A stretch of DNA of 64,000 nt, taken from contig NZ_LZSX01000032.1 of the NCBI RefSeq assembly GCF_001665835.1, forward strand, positions 124,001 through 188,000, read 5' to 3'. Source of the stretch: Mycobacterium colombiense (GTDB taxonomy: Bacteria; Actinomycetota; Actinomycetes; Mycobacteriales; Mycobacteriaceae). Below, piece by piece: positions 56,491 through 64,000 of this stretch; position 1 is the stretch's first letter; every line of letters starts with the position of its first letter. The notes below the pieces were generated by a model. That model was not told where the DNA came from and ran no database searches. It saw only the letters and a list, made by a program, of their open reading frames with translations. The translations under genes were made by a program, and so were the position numbers.

Positions 56491-57408
56491 ATGGCACGAA
56501 CCGAAGGTGACACCTGGGACCTGGCCAACAGTGTGGGCGCCACCGCCACCATGGTGGCCGCGGCCCGGGCGGCCGCGACCAAACGCCCGCAACCGGTCAT
56601 CACGGACGAGTTCGCCGAGCCACTGGTGCGCGCCGTCGGGCTGGACGTATTCACCAGGCTGGCGGCCGGCGAACTCGATTCAATGGACCTGGAGAAGGGT
56701 GTCGGATTCTCGCGGATGGTGGACACATTCGCCGCCCGGGCCCGGTTTTACGACGACTATTTCGCCGCGGCAGGGCAGGCCGGGCTGCGCCAGGTGGTGA
56801 TCGTGGCATCGGGCCTGGACTCGCGGGCCTACCGGCTGCGGTGGCCGTCCGGGACGACGGTGTACGAGATCGACCAGCCGGAGGTGATCGCGTTCAAGAC
56901 GGCGACCCTGGCCGAGATCGGCGCGGCCCCGACCGCCGAACTCCGCACCGTGGGTATCGATTTGCGTGAAGACTGGCCGGCGGCATTGCAGGCTGCGGGC
57001 TTTGACCCGGATCAAGCGACGGTGTGGCTCGCCGAGGGCGTGCTGATCGGGTTCCTTCCGCCTGAGGCCGAAGTTCGGTTGCTGGACGCCATCATTCCGT
57101 TGTCCAGCGAGGGGAGCCGGTTCGCCGCGGACTTCGGGACCGTCGCCCCGACGACGCCGGAGGGGCAGGAACAGGCCCGGCTGATGACCGAGGGGTGGCG
57201 ACGGCAAGGGCTCGATCTGGACATCGCCGGCTTGGCCTACCCCGGTGAGCACACCGACGTCGCCGCGCATCTGGCCGCAAACGGCTGGGATACCACCACA
57301 TTTCGGCTCACCGACCTGTTCTCCGCCGCGGGCCTACCGGAACTGGAGCCCGCCGAGCATCAGGTTCCCGCCAGCACGATCAGCTTCGTCAGGGCGGTGC
57401 GGCTCTAG
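56491..57408 (+). CDS. SAM-dependent methyltransferase, mycobacterial TIGR00027 family
   Basis: 305 aa. The family seen in many mycobacterial paralogs: [27 protein letters not shown] at the start, a SAM site [28 protein letters not shown], and [16 protein letters not shown]. The substrate (leucine carboxyl or hydroxyl groups) is not established for most members. The ATG follows AAGGAGCAGCC. It converges with the FAH/MBL gene. Confidence 0.9.
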   Translation: MARTEGDTWDLANSVGATATMVAAARAAATKRPQPVITDEFAEPLVRAVGLDVFTRLAAGELDSMDLEKGVGFSRMVDTFAARARFYDDYFAAAGQAGLRQVVIVASGLDSRAYRLRWPSGTTVYEIDQPEVIAFKTATLAEIGAAPTAELRTVGIDLREDWPAALQAAGFDPDQATVWLAEGVLIGFLPPEAEVRLLDAIIPLSSEGSRFAADFGTVAPTTPEGQEQARLMTEGWRRQGLDLDIAGLAYPGEHTDVAAHLAANGWDTTTFRLTDLFSAAGLPELEPAEHQVPASTISFVRAVRL

Positions 57409-57450
57409 CCGACGCGCAGGCGCACACTCGCTCGCGCGGGTGGCCGCCCG

Positions 57451-59400
57451 TCACGCGGACCGCTTGGCCAGCCACTCGGCCTGCATCACCAGCAGCGCCA
57501 TGACCTCCAATTGCGGGGTCTGCGAATCGAGTTCGCGGTATCGCTGATAGACGTTGACGACGACGCGCTCGGCGTCCAGCCAGGTGGCGTACTCGCCGAG
57601 GTCGATGGTGTCGGCGGCCTCGGCCCACGACAAGCCCCGGCGATAGGCGGCCTCGGCCTGTTCGGCGACGTGCACGAGATAGCCACGCACCGCGCGGATT
57701 CCGTCCGGATCGGTGACGGGGCCGTGTCCGGGCACCACCGTGGGCGCGTCCAGCGCGATCATCGTGTCGCACGCCGCGACCCAGTTGGCGATCGGGCCGG
57801 CCCAAACGATAGGTGTGCAACCGATGAACAGCAGGTCGCCGCCGAACAGCACCCCCGCGTCGGGCACGTGCACCACCGAGTCGGCCGCGGTGTGCGCGGG
57901 ACCCAGATTCAGGATGTCGATCCGCCGCCCGCCCACCTCAACGGACAGGTTGCGCTCGAAGGTCTGGTCGGCGTTGCGCAGCGTGATGTTGCTGAAGTCG
58001 AAGTGCCCGAAGCGTTCTCGCGTGTACGGGGTCGCCACCGGCCCGAGGTTGGCGGTTTGCGCCATCGCCAGCATATCGGGCGCCGTCCCGTGCTGGATCT
58101 CCTCGGCGGTGCCGCGCGCGGCGATGATTCGCACCGACGCGTCGAGCAGTTGGTTGCCGTGGGTGTGGTCGCCGTTGGAGTGGGTGATCAACGCGTCGGT
58201 GATGGGTGCCGGCCCGGTGATGGGCCGCATGGCGGTGAGCATCTCGCGGGTCAGCGCCAGGTCGAACAGGGTGTCCACCAACAGGGACGCGCCCTCGCCG
58301 GCGATCAGCCCGGCGTTGCTCCACCCGTAGCCCCCGTCCGGCAGCGTCCATGCCCACACCCGGTCGGCGACCTGATGCAGCCCGCGGGTGTAGGGCACCC
58401 GGGCCGGTGCCCGATTGACCCGCGGCACGGCGGGCGCGGCGTCCGGGTTGGGCCTCGCCGCCAACACGTGTGGCGCGCTGCTCGCGCGGACGGTCTGCCG
58501 GGTCTCTCCCAAGCCCTGGACTTGGAGCGTGACGACGTCGCCGTCGTGCAGCCAGCCGGGAAACGATTCCAGCGCACCGGGATTGAGGTGCTCGACCAGT
58601 GTGCAGGTAGGCACCGTCCCAGAGCCGATGACGTCGCCGGGGTTGAGGGTGACGCCGCGCGACGCGTAGGAGATAACTTCGCCGAAGGTCCAGTCCATCT
58701 GGGCGGTCGACCCCGTACCGATGACGGCGTCGTTGAGCAAGGCCGTGACCTGCAGGTCCAGCTTGCCTGGATGGGAGGGGTGGCGGTACGGCTCGAGTTC
58801 GTCGGGGGTCACCAGGTAGGGACCCAGCGTGACACCGCTGTCCTTGCCCTTGCCCTGTCCGATACCCAATTGGCTTTCCATCTGCTGCAAGTCGCGCGCG
58901 GACCAGTCGTTGAAGATGGTGTAGCCGATGATCGACTGCTCGGCCTGTTCGACGGTGAGATCCTTGCCGCCCTTCCCGATTACCGCGGCGATCTCCAACT
59001 CGAAGTCCTGCCAAGCACTTCCGGGCGCCGTCGGCGCGTCGTCGTAGGGCCCTAAAACGGTTGCCGGACAGGCGAAGTAAAACGCCGGGATGCGGTACCA
59101 GCTGTCGGCGAGCAGCCGCCCGGCGCCCAGCGCGGCTTGGCAGTTGCGCATGTGGTCGAGGAAGCACAGGGAATCCCGGATGGACGGCGGGCGCGGGATG
59201 GGCGCCAGCAGGCGCACGTCGGCGAGCGGTACCGTCGCCGCCGGGGAGCGCTGCGCCTCCTCTCCCGCTTGCCGCAGTCCGTCAGGGCCTCGCGCGATCA
59301 GGTCGAGAAGCGTGACGCCCGCCGGCAGCGCGTGGACTGTGTCGCCGGAGAGGACCCCGACGCGCTGGCCGTCATCACCTTGGTAGGTAACCCATTTCAC
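57451..59400 (-). CDS. Bifunctional FAH-family hydrolase / metallo-beta-lactamase-fold protein (Rv0939-like)
   Basis: 649 aa. N-terminal FAH/MhpD-like domain (about 1-310: KWVTYQGDDGQRVGVL, FELEIAAVIGKGGKDL, FNDWSARDLQ, TLNPGDVIGSGTVPTC) fused to a C-terminal metallo-beta-lactamase fold (about 345-640). The MBL zinc motif HxHxDH is HSNGDH here, so one His is Asn, while a later PGHGPV is kept. The gene order with ligD, including the ATGA overlap, matches Rv0938-Rv0939. Substrates of either half are unknown. Confidence 0.83.
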   Translation of the reverse strand: MKWVTYQGDDGQRVGVLSGDTVHALPAGVTLLDLIARGPDGLRQAGEEAQRSPAATVPLADVRLLAPIPRPPSIRDSLCFLDHMRNCQAALGAGRLLADSWYRIPAFYFACPATVLGPYDDAPTAPGSAWQDFELEIAAVIGKGGKDLTVEQAEQSIIGYTIFNDWSARDLQQMESQLGIGQGKGKDSGVTLGPYLVTPDELEPYRHPSHPGKLDLQVTALLNDAVIGTGSTAQMDWTFGEVISYASRGVTLNPGDVIGSGTVPTCTLVEHLNPGALESFPGWLHDGDVVTLQVQGLGETRQTVRASSAPHVLAARPNPDAAPAVPRVNRAPARVPYTRGLHQVADRVWAWTLPDGGYGWSNAGLIAGEGASLLVDTLFDLALTREMLTAMRPITGPAPITDALITHSNGDHTHGNQLLDASVRIIAARGTAEEIQHGTAPDMLAMAQTANLGPVATPYTRERFGHFDFSNITLRNADQTFERNLSVEVGGRRIDILNLGPAHTAADSVVHVPDAGVLFGGDLLFIGCTPIVWAGPIANWVAACDTMIALDAPTVVPGHGPVTDPDGIRAVRGYLVHVAEQAEAAYRRGLSWAEAADTIDLGEYATWLDAERVVVNVYQRYRELDSQTPQLEVMALLVMQAEWLAKRSA

Positions 59401-61664
59401 TCGCGTACCACCTCACCTGCTTCCTTGTCCGGCCGTAGCCCCCGCCAACTCGATTGGCGTAGCCGGTCATCCGGGGTCCACTCGCTGTAGCGCACCTCCC
59501 CTACCAGAACCGGCTCGACGTACGTCACGCCCCGCGCTTCGCTGCGGGGCAGCGGTGGGTGGAACGGGGATTCGTCGGTGTGCAGCGGTGCCAGCGTCTT
59601 CTTCAGATTGGTCAGGTCGCGTTCGGTGAACCCGGTGCCGACGCGGCCCGCGAAGTGCAGGCCGTCCGCGGTCGGGATGCCCATCAGCAGTGAGCCGATG
59701 CCACTGCTGCGTCCGCCTTCCCCGGCCTTCCAGCCGCCGATCACGACTTCCTGGGTGTTCCAATGCTTGTCCTTGATCCAGGACGACGAGCGCCGGCCGG
59801 GCTGGTAGGTGGAGTCGCGCCGCTTGGCGATCACGCCCTCCCAGCCGCGCTTGCCGGAGTGCTCCAGCGCCTCCGCACCGTCCCCGGGCAGCAACTCGGG
59901 AACGATGAGATCGCTGCCGGCGCCGAGCATTTCCAGCACCTTGCGCCGGTCTGAGTATCTGGCCCGCAGCAGCGAGCGGCCGTCGAGGTACAGCACGTCG
60001 AACGCCCAGAATTCGACGCGCGAGCCGCGGCCGCGGTTCTGCATCTCGTGGAAGTTGGGCACGCCCGACGAGTCCAGGACGACGGCCTCACCGTCGAGGA
60101 TCACGTGGTGCTCCGCGAGATCTTCGGCGAGCGAACGCAGTTCGGGATATTCGCCAGTGACTTCGCGGCCGCGCCGAGACCGTACCCGGATGGTGCCGTG
60201 GTCGGCCTCGATCAACAGCCGGTAGCCATCCCATTTGCCTTCGAACGCCCACTGGCCCGCCTTCAGCGCCGTCACCGAACCATGGGTGGCCAGCATGGGG
60301 GCGATGGTGTCGAAGTCGAAGACCTTCTGATCTTTCATCCGGTGCGCCAGCCACTGGTCGCCGTTGGTTTGAATCAGCGCATAGCGTCCGGAGATCTTGC
60401 TGCCGTGCAGATTGACGATGACCTCCCCTTTTTCGGCGGAGTCATTGAACTTTTCGGCCTCGTAAGTTCCGGCGTCCCAGATGATCACCTTCCCGGCGCC
60501 GTACTCCCCCTTGGGGATGCTGCCCTCGAACCCGCCGTATTCCAGCGGATGGTCCTCGGTGTGGACCGCCAGGTGGTTTACCGAGGTCGTTTCGGGCAGG
60601 TTCTTCGGCACCGCCCAGGACACCAGCACGCCGTCCCGTTCCAGCCGGAAGTCGTAGTGCAGCCGGCGGGCGTGATGTTCTTGGATGACGAAGCTATTCC
60701 CTTGTCCGATAGCCGGTTTCGCAACAGGGACCGGCTCGGGAGTTTTCGACGCGTCGCGCATGCTGCGGTATTTACTCAGGCGATCGGGGACCGGCGCATC
60801 CGCGTCCAGCGGTTTCAGCAGATCGCCGTCGCGTGCGACCCGGTCCAGCACTTCGTCATAACGCAGCTGGCGCAGCGACGGGTCGTCGAGTTCCTCCCAG
60901 CTGCGCGGTGCAGCAACGGTGGGTTGTTCACGTCCGCGCAGCGAGTAGGGCGCGATGGTGGTCTTGGCGCCGTTGTTCTGACTCCAGTCCAGAAAGATCT
61001 TTCCGGCCCGCAGGCTCTTGGTCATGGTCGACGTCACCAGTGTGGGCATCGTCTTTTCAAGTTGCTGTGCAACGCGTTTGGCCAACACGGTCGCGCCCTT
61101 ACTGCTCACCGGCTCCTGCAGCGGCGTGTAAAGGTGCAGGCCCTTGCTACCGCTGGTGAGCGGATAGGTGGTCAGCCCGATTGCGGTGATCAGTTCGCGG
61201 ACGGCGCGCGCCACCTCGGCCAGTTGGGCCATCGTGACGCCTTCACCCGGGTCGAGGTCGAACACCAGGCGGGTGGCAGGGCCGGGTTTCAGTTCCTCGG
61301 CCCGGCTACGGGTCCACTCGGCAACGAAGCGCCACTGCGGAACGTGGACCTCCAGCGCGGCCTGTTGGGCGATCCAGGCCAGCCCGTCGACACTGTCGAT
61401 GATCGGATACGTCGTCGTTCCGGATCGATGCGTCACGCTGGCGCGCGGCAGCCAGTCGGGCGCCGACGAGGCCAGTTGTTTCTCGAAAAACGATTCCTGT
61501 TCGACGCCGTTGGGCCAGCGCTTGCGCGTGGCCGCGCGCCCGGCGATGTGCGGGATCATCACCTCGGCGATGCGCGTGTAGTAGTCGAAGATGTCGCTCT
61601 TGGTGGTTCCGGTGGAGGGGTAAAGCACCTTCTCGGCATTGGTCAGTTTCAGCCGCGGTGCCAT
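59397..61664 (-). CDS. ligD: Multifunctional NHEJ ligase LigD (polymerase-phosphoesterase-ligase)
   Basis: 755 aa. N-terminal primase-like polymerase with catalytic D136 and D138 (FDLDPGEG), central 3'-phosphoesterase (HHARRLHYDFRLE, H330-H336), C-terminal ATP ligase with adenylated K477 (FEGKWDGYR) and DGEAVVLD downstream. It repairs double-strand breaks with Ku. Overlaps the next gene by ATGA. No ku gene is adjacent in this window, unlike M. tuberculosis where I recall ku lying next to ligD. Confidence 0.97.
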   Translation of the reverse strand: MAPRLKLTNAEKVLYPSTGTTKSDIFDYYTRIAEVMIPHIAGRAATRKRWPNGVEQESFFEKQLASSAPDWLPRASVTHRSGTTTYPIIDSVDGLAWIAQQAALEVHVPQWRFVAEWTRSRAEELKPGPATRLVFDLDPGEGVTMAQLAEVARAVRELITAIGLTTYPLTSGSKGLHLYTPLQEPVSSKGATVLAKRVAQQLEKTMPTLVTSTMTKSLRAGKIFLDWSQNNGAKTTIAPYSLRGREQPTVAAPRSWEELDDPSLRQLRYDEVLDRVARDGDLLKPLDADAPVPDRLSKYRSMRDASKTPEPVPVAKPAIGQGNSFVIQEHHARRLHYDFRLERDGVLVSWAVPKNLPETTSVNHLAVHTEDHPLEYGGFEGSIPKGEYGAGKVIIWDAGTYEAEKFNDSAEKGEVIVNLHGSKISGRYALIQTNGDQWLAHRMKDQKVFDFDTIAPMLATHGSVTALKAGQWAFEGKWDGYRLLIEADHGTIRVRSRRGREVTGEYPELRSLAEDLAEHHVILDGEAVVLDSSGVPNFHEMQNRGRGSRVEFWAFDVLYLDGRSLLRARYSDRRKVLEMLGAGSDLIVPELLPGDGAEALEHSGKRGWEGVIAKRRDSTYQPGRRSSSWIKDKHWNTQEVVIGGWKAGEGGRSSGIGSLLMGIPTADGLHFAGRVGTGFTERDLTNLKKTLAPLHTDESPFHPPLPRSEARGVTYVEPVLVGEVRYSEWTPDDRLRQSSWRGLRPDKEAGEVVRE

Positions 61665-61691
61665 GTTGTCAAACTACGCGTTTCGCGCGTG

Positions 61692-61714
61692 TTAACCGCT
61701 TTGACCACGGTTAA
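61692..61714. promoter_or_regulatory. Inverted repeat between ligD and polyol dehydrogenase
   Basis: TTAACCG, nine bases, CGGTTAA in the 128-bp divergent gap: 7-bp perfect arms, 78 bp before the ATG at 61793 and 27 bp before ligD. AT-rich ends suit a regulator operator, but no regulator is adjacent. Confidence 0.4.
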
Positions 61715-61792
61715 TCGTCCAATCCCCAATTTGTTTTGTGACATGACCCACGAAAGCGTTGATTGGCGGCCGACTCGGGGCACAGACACTGA

Positions 61793-63319
61793 ATGTTTGA
61801 CGTGATCCCCTCCCCGTGGCGTCGAAACAGCGGCGTCCCACTAAGCAATGCGACCCTACGACTGCATTCCCGGAGAATCGACGTTCCAACCTACGACCGG
61901 TCATCTCTTGGCCGCGGAGTCGTCCACATCGGTGCGGGCAACTTCCACCGGGCGCACCAGGCCGTCTACTTCGACGACCTCGCCCGCTCGGGCATCTCCG
62001 ACCGTTGGGGGGTTACCGGCGTCAGCCTCCACTCCCCGGACGTCAAAGACTTGCTGTCGGTACAAGACGGGCTGTACACCGTGGTACAGCAAGGACACGA
62101 TCGCCAAACCGCCCGCGTCGTCGGCTCGATCGGTTCCGTGCACTACGCCCCGAACGACGGGGCGGCCGTCCGCGCCGCCCTCGCAGATCCTGAAACCCGC
62201 ATTGTCAGCCTGACCATCACCGGCAACGGTTACTTCCTGAATCCCGTCACCGACGAGTTCGACGCCGACGACCCCGACGTGCGCGCCGACCTCGTCGCGT
62301 CCGGCAACTACGCCACCGCGTGGGGGTACCTGGCCGAAGCCCTCGACCGGCGTCGCCACGCCGGCATCGCGCCGTTCACCGTGCTCTGCTGCGACAACAT
62401 CCCCGGCGACACCCAGCCGGCGAGAACCGCGCTGGTGTCGTTCGCCGCTCTGAAGGACCCCGGGCTGGCCCGCTGGATCCACACGCATGTCGCATTCCCG
62501 TCGACCATGGTCGATCGCATCACCCCGCAAACGTCGAAGTCGGAGCGCAAATTCGTCGAGGAGACGTTCGGCGTCGCCGACAAATGGCCGGTCGTGACCG
62601 AGCCGTATTGCCAATGGGTGATCGAGGATTCCTTCAGCAACGGGCGGCCGCCGCTCGACGAGGTCGGTGCCGAGTTCGTTGCCGACGTCAGCGACCACAA
62701 GCTGATCAAGACCCGGCTCCTCAACGGAACCCATATCGCGCTCGCGTGCTTGGCCATCCTGGCCGGTTACCAGCGCACGGACGAAGCGATGCGGGACGGC
62801 ATCATCTTCGATTTCGTCGAGAAACTGCTGCGCGACGAGATTCAGCCGCTGCTGCCCCCGGTCCCCGGGATGAACACACCCGAATACCGGCGCACCTTGC
62901 TCGAGCGGCTCGGCAATCCCCGAATGAGTGACCAGCTGCCTCGGCTGGCTCGCCGGGGAACCAGCAAGATCGCGACGTTCGTGCTGCCCTCCCTGCAGGA
63001 GGCGATCGCGCAGGGCAGGCCACACACCCTGTTGATGTTGGCGGTCGCCGGATGGGCCCGCTACATGCGCGGCCACGACCTCCAGGGGCGAAAGCTCCGC
63101 CTGGAAGACTCGCAGGCGATACCGGTGGCTAGGTTGGCCAACATGGCAAGCAGCAATCCCGATCCGCTGCTGGGGCACGAAATGTTCGCCGAGGTGCGCG
63201 CGGTCCCCGGTTTTGCGGAGCGTCTCGGCGACATGATCGCCGATATCGACGCGCGCGGTGTGTTGCCCACGCTGCGCGACGCGTTGCGCCACGACCAGCG
63301 GGAGTTGGTGGCACGATGA
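61793..63319 (+). CDS. Mannitol dehydrogenase-family polyol oxidoreductase
   Basis: 508 aa, long-chain polyol dehydrogenase length. N-terminal cofactor region GVVHIGAGNFHRAHQAVYFDDLA, CCDNIPGDT, the catalytic-type DHKLIKTRLLNGTHIALACLAILAG (Lys/His) block and PRMSDQLPRLARRGTSKI. It oxidises mannitol, arabitol or fructuronate-type substrates with NAD. No clear ribosome-binding site before the ATG at 61793. It couples to a HAD phosphatase by ATGA overlap. Confidence 0.88.
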   Translation: MFDVIPSPWRRNSGVPLSNATLRLHSRRIDVPTYDRSSLGRGVVHIGAGNFHRAHQAVYFDDLARSGISDRWGVTGVSLHSPDVKDLLSVQDGLYTVVQQGHDRQTARVVGSIGSVHYAPNDGAAVRAALADPETRIVSLTITGNGYFLNPVTDEFDADDPDVRADLVASGNYATAWGYLAEALDRRRHAGIAPFTVLCCDNIPGDTQPARTALVSFAALKDPGLARWIHTHVAFPSTMVDRITPQTSKSERKFVEETFGVADKWPVVTEPYCQWVIEDSFSNGRPPLDEVGAEFVADVSDHKLIKTRLLNGTHIALACLAILAGYQRTDEAMRDGIIFDFVEKLLRDEIQPLLPPVPGMNTPEYRRTLLERLGNPRMSDQLPRLARRGTSKIATFVLPSLQEAIAQGRPHTLLMLAVAGWARYMRGHDLQGRKLRLEDSQAIPVARLANMASSNPDPLLGHEMFAEVRAVPGFAERLGDMIADIDARGVLPTLRDALRHDQRELVAR

Positions 63320-64000
63320 CCGCGGGCTTGACCTTCGTGCGCGAATTCGACCCGGCGCCGATCACCACCCTGCTCTGCGACGCCGACGACAACCTGTTCG
63401 GGTCGGAGAGGCCGGCGTTCGACGCATCGACCGAGGTGACGAATCGTTTCCTGGCCAGGTTCGGCGTGGCCGCCCCGCTCAGCTCCGAGGAGTTGCGTAA
63501 GCGCGCCGTCGGGAAGAACTTCCGTACCACGGCGCTCGACCTGGCGGTGCAGTGCGAGGTGCCGCTCGATCAGACGTTGGCCCAGGGCCGCCCCGGCGCG
63601 GTGGTCGCGTCAGCCGGCGACGTGGCGAGCGGCAACGCGTTGTGCGCCGACGAACTCGAGCAGTGGGTGCGCGACGAGCGTGAACGGGTCACCGCTCACC
63701 TGGCTGTCACCCTGACCCCCGATCCGGAAGTGCTCGAACCGTTGCGCGACCTCGCGGCGCGCTACGCACTCGCGGCTGTGAGCTCCAGCGCCACCAAGCG
63801 TCTGCTTGGCTGCTTCACCGCCACCGGCCTCGCTTCGCTCCTACCGGAGGCGGTGACCTTCAGCGCGGAGGATTCTCTTCCGGTGCCGACAAGCAAGCCC
63901 GATCCGGCGGTGTATCTGCATTGCGGCCAGGTGCTGGGCGTCGCGGCCGAACAGGGGCTGGCCATTGAAGACTCCGTGGCCGGCGTGAAGTCCGCGGTCG
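63316..64000 (+). CDS. HAD-superfamily phosphatase, 3' end outside window
   Basis: 228 residues visible; the frame runs off the window. HAD motif I is LLCDADDNLFGSE (DxD), motif II has SSSATK, motif III is KPDPAVY and motif IV is AIEDSVAG. This is the beta-phosphoglucomutase/sugar-phosphatase subgroup. The start overlaps the polyol dehydrogenase stop by 4 bp, so a sugar- or polyol-phosphate substrate is likely. Confidence 0.85.
   Translation, partial: MTAGLTFVREFDPAPITTLLCDADDNLFGSERPAFDASTEVTNRFLARFGVAAPLSSEELRKRAVGKNFRTTALDLAVQCEVPLDQTLAQGRPGAVVASAGDVASGNALCADELEQWVRDERERVTAHLAVTLTPDPEVLEPLRDLAARYALAAVSSSATKRLLGCFTATGLASLLPEAVTFSAEDSLPVPTSKPDPAVYLHCGQVLGVAAEQGLAIEDSVAGVKSAV

Overview
The window is a GC-rich actinobacterial chromosome segment that reads as a non-tuberculous, probably slow-growing Mycobacterium. 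From memory of the M. tuberculosis H37Rv map, positions 6100-61700 follow the Rv0938-Rv0996 block in inverted order: sepX/glpR, rimJ, moeA1, galU, ruc, mscL, moaB2, pepD, mprB, mprA, rpmF, fadE13, accD2, accA2, fadE12, echA7, purH, purN, perM, sucD, sucC, uvrD1, chorismate mutase, pgi, fpg2, ligD. It lacks the PE_PGRS genes, the Rv0986-Rv0989c block and the csoR-ctpV block that I recall for M. tuberculosis. It keeps an intact cobF and a full-length fpg2. Species assignment is inference.

Layout. 1-5831: end of one TetR gene, then a divergent accessory locus (minus: VOC protein, SDR, reductase, TetR; plus: two tandem paralogous reductases) beside tRNA-Ala(CGC) at 6009-6081. 6132-12807: SepX/GlpR, RimJ, the gephyrin-like MoeA1, GalU, 5-formyl-THF cyclo-ligase, the chaperone Ruc behind a CIRCE element, a SAF-domain protein and MscL. 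12850-17558: the MprAB-PepD envelope-stress module with MoaB2 and ribosomal protein L32. 17823-26339: a tightly packed six-gene acyl-CoA operon (AtuA-like, FadE13, AccD2, AccA2, FadE12, EchA7). 26473-37073: a DUF1707 protein, an aldo/keto reductase, an AAA/VWA pair, a lipoprotein, purHN and the division-linked membrane proteins PerM and Rv0954-like. 37328-43977: a KstR-marked F420 oxidoreductase, a thiolase-like protein, a three-copy 55-bp repeat array, sucCD, a CRP-marked M23 peptidase and a small membrane protein. 43994-50444: UvrD1, chorismate mutase with a possible attenuator, Pgi, an SDR and Fpg2. 50449-57408: CobF, an AurF-like oxygenase plus flavin monooxygenase pair, a STAS/ATPase fusion, a second KstR-marked F420 oxidoreductase, an enoyl-CoA hydratase and a methyltransferase. 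57451-64000: a FAH/metallo-beta-lactamase fusion, LigD, and a polyol dehydrogenase with a HAD phosphatase that runs off the end.

Regulatory sites visible in the sequence: CIRCE (HrcA) before ruc, a direct-repeat MprA box before mprA, two KstR-consensus sites, one CRP-type site, and several unassigned palindromes in divergent promoters. A roughly 55-bp dispersed repeat family occurs at four places: next to rpmF, inside the echA7 reading frame, as a three-copy tandem array beside sucD, and as a fragment at 55.6 kb.

The most interesting items are the three-paralog reductase locus with its AT-rich palindrome, the repeat that has become coding sequence in EchA7, the possible leader peptide and terminator hairpin before chorismate mutase, the AurF-like/short monooxygenase pair with its own operator-like palindrome, and the STAS plus histidine-kinase-like ATPase fusion. 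Comparisons with M. tuberculosis are from memory and were not computed.
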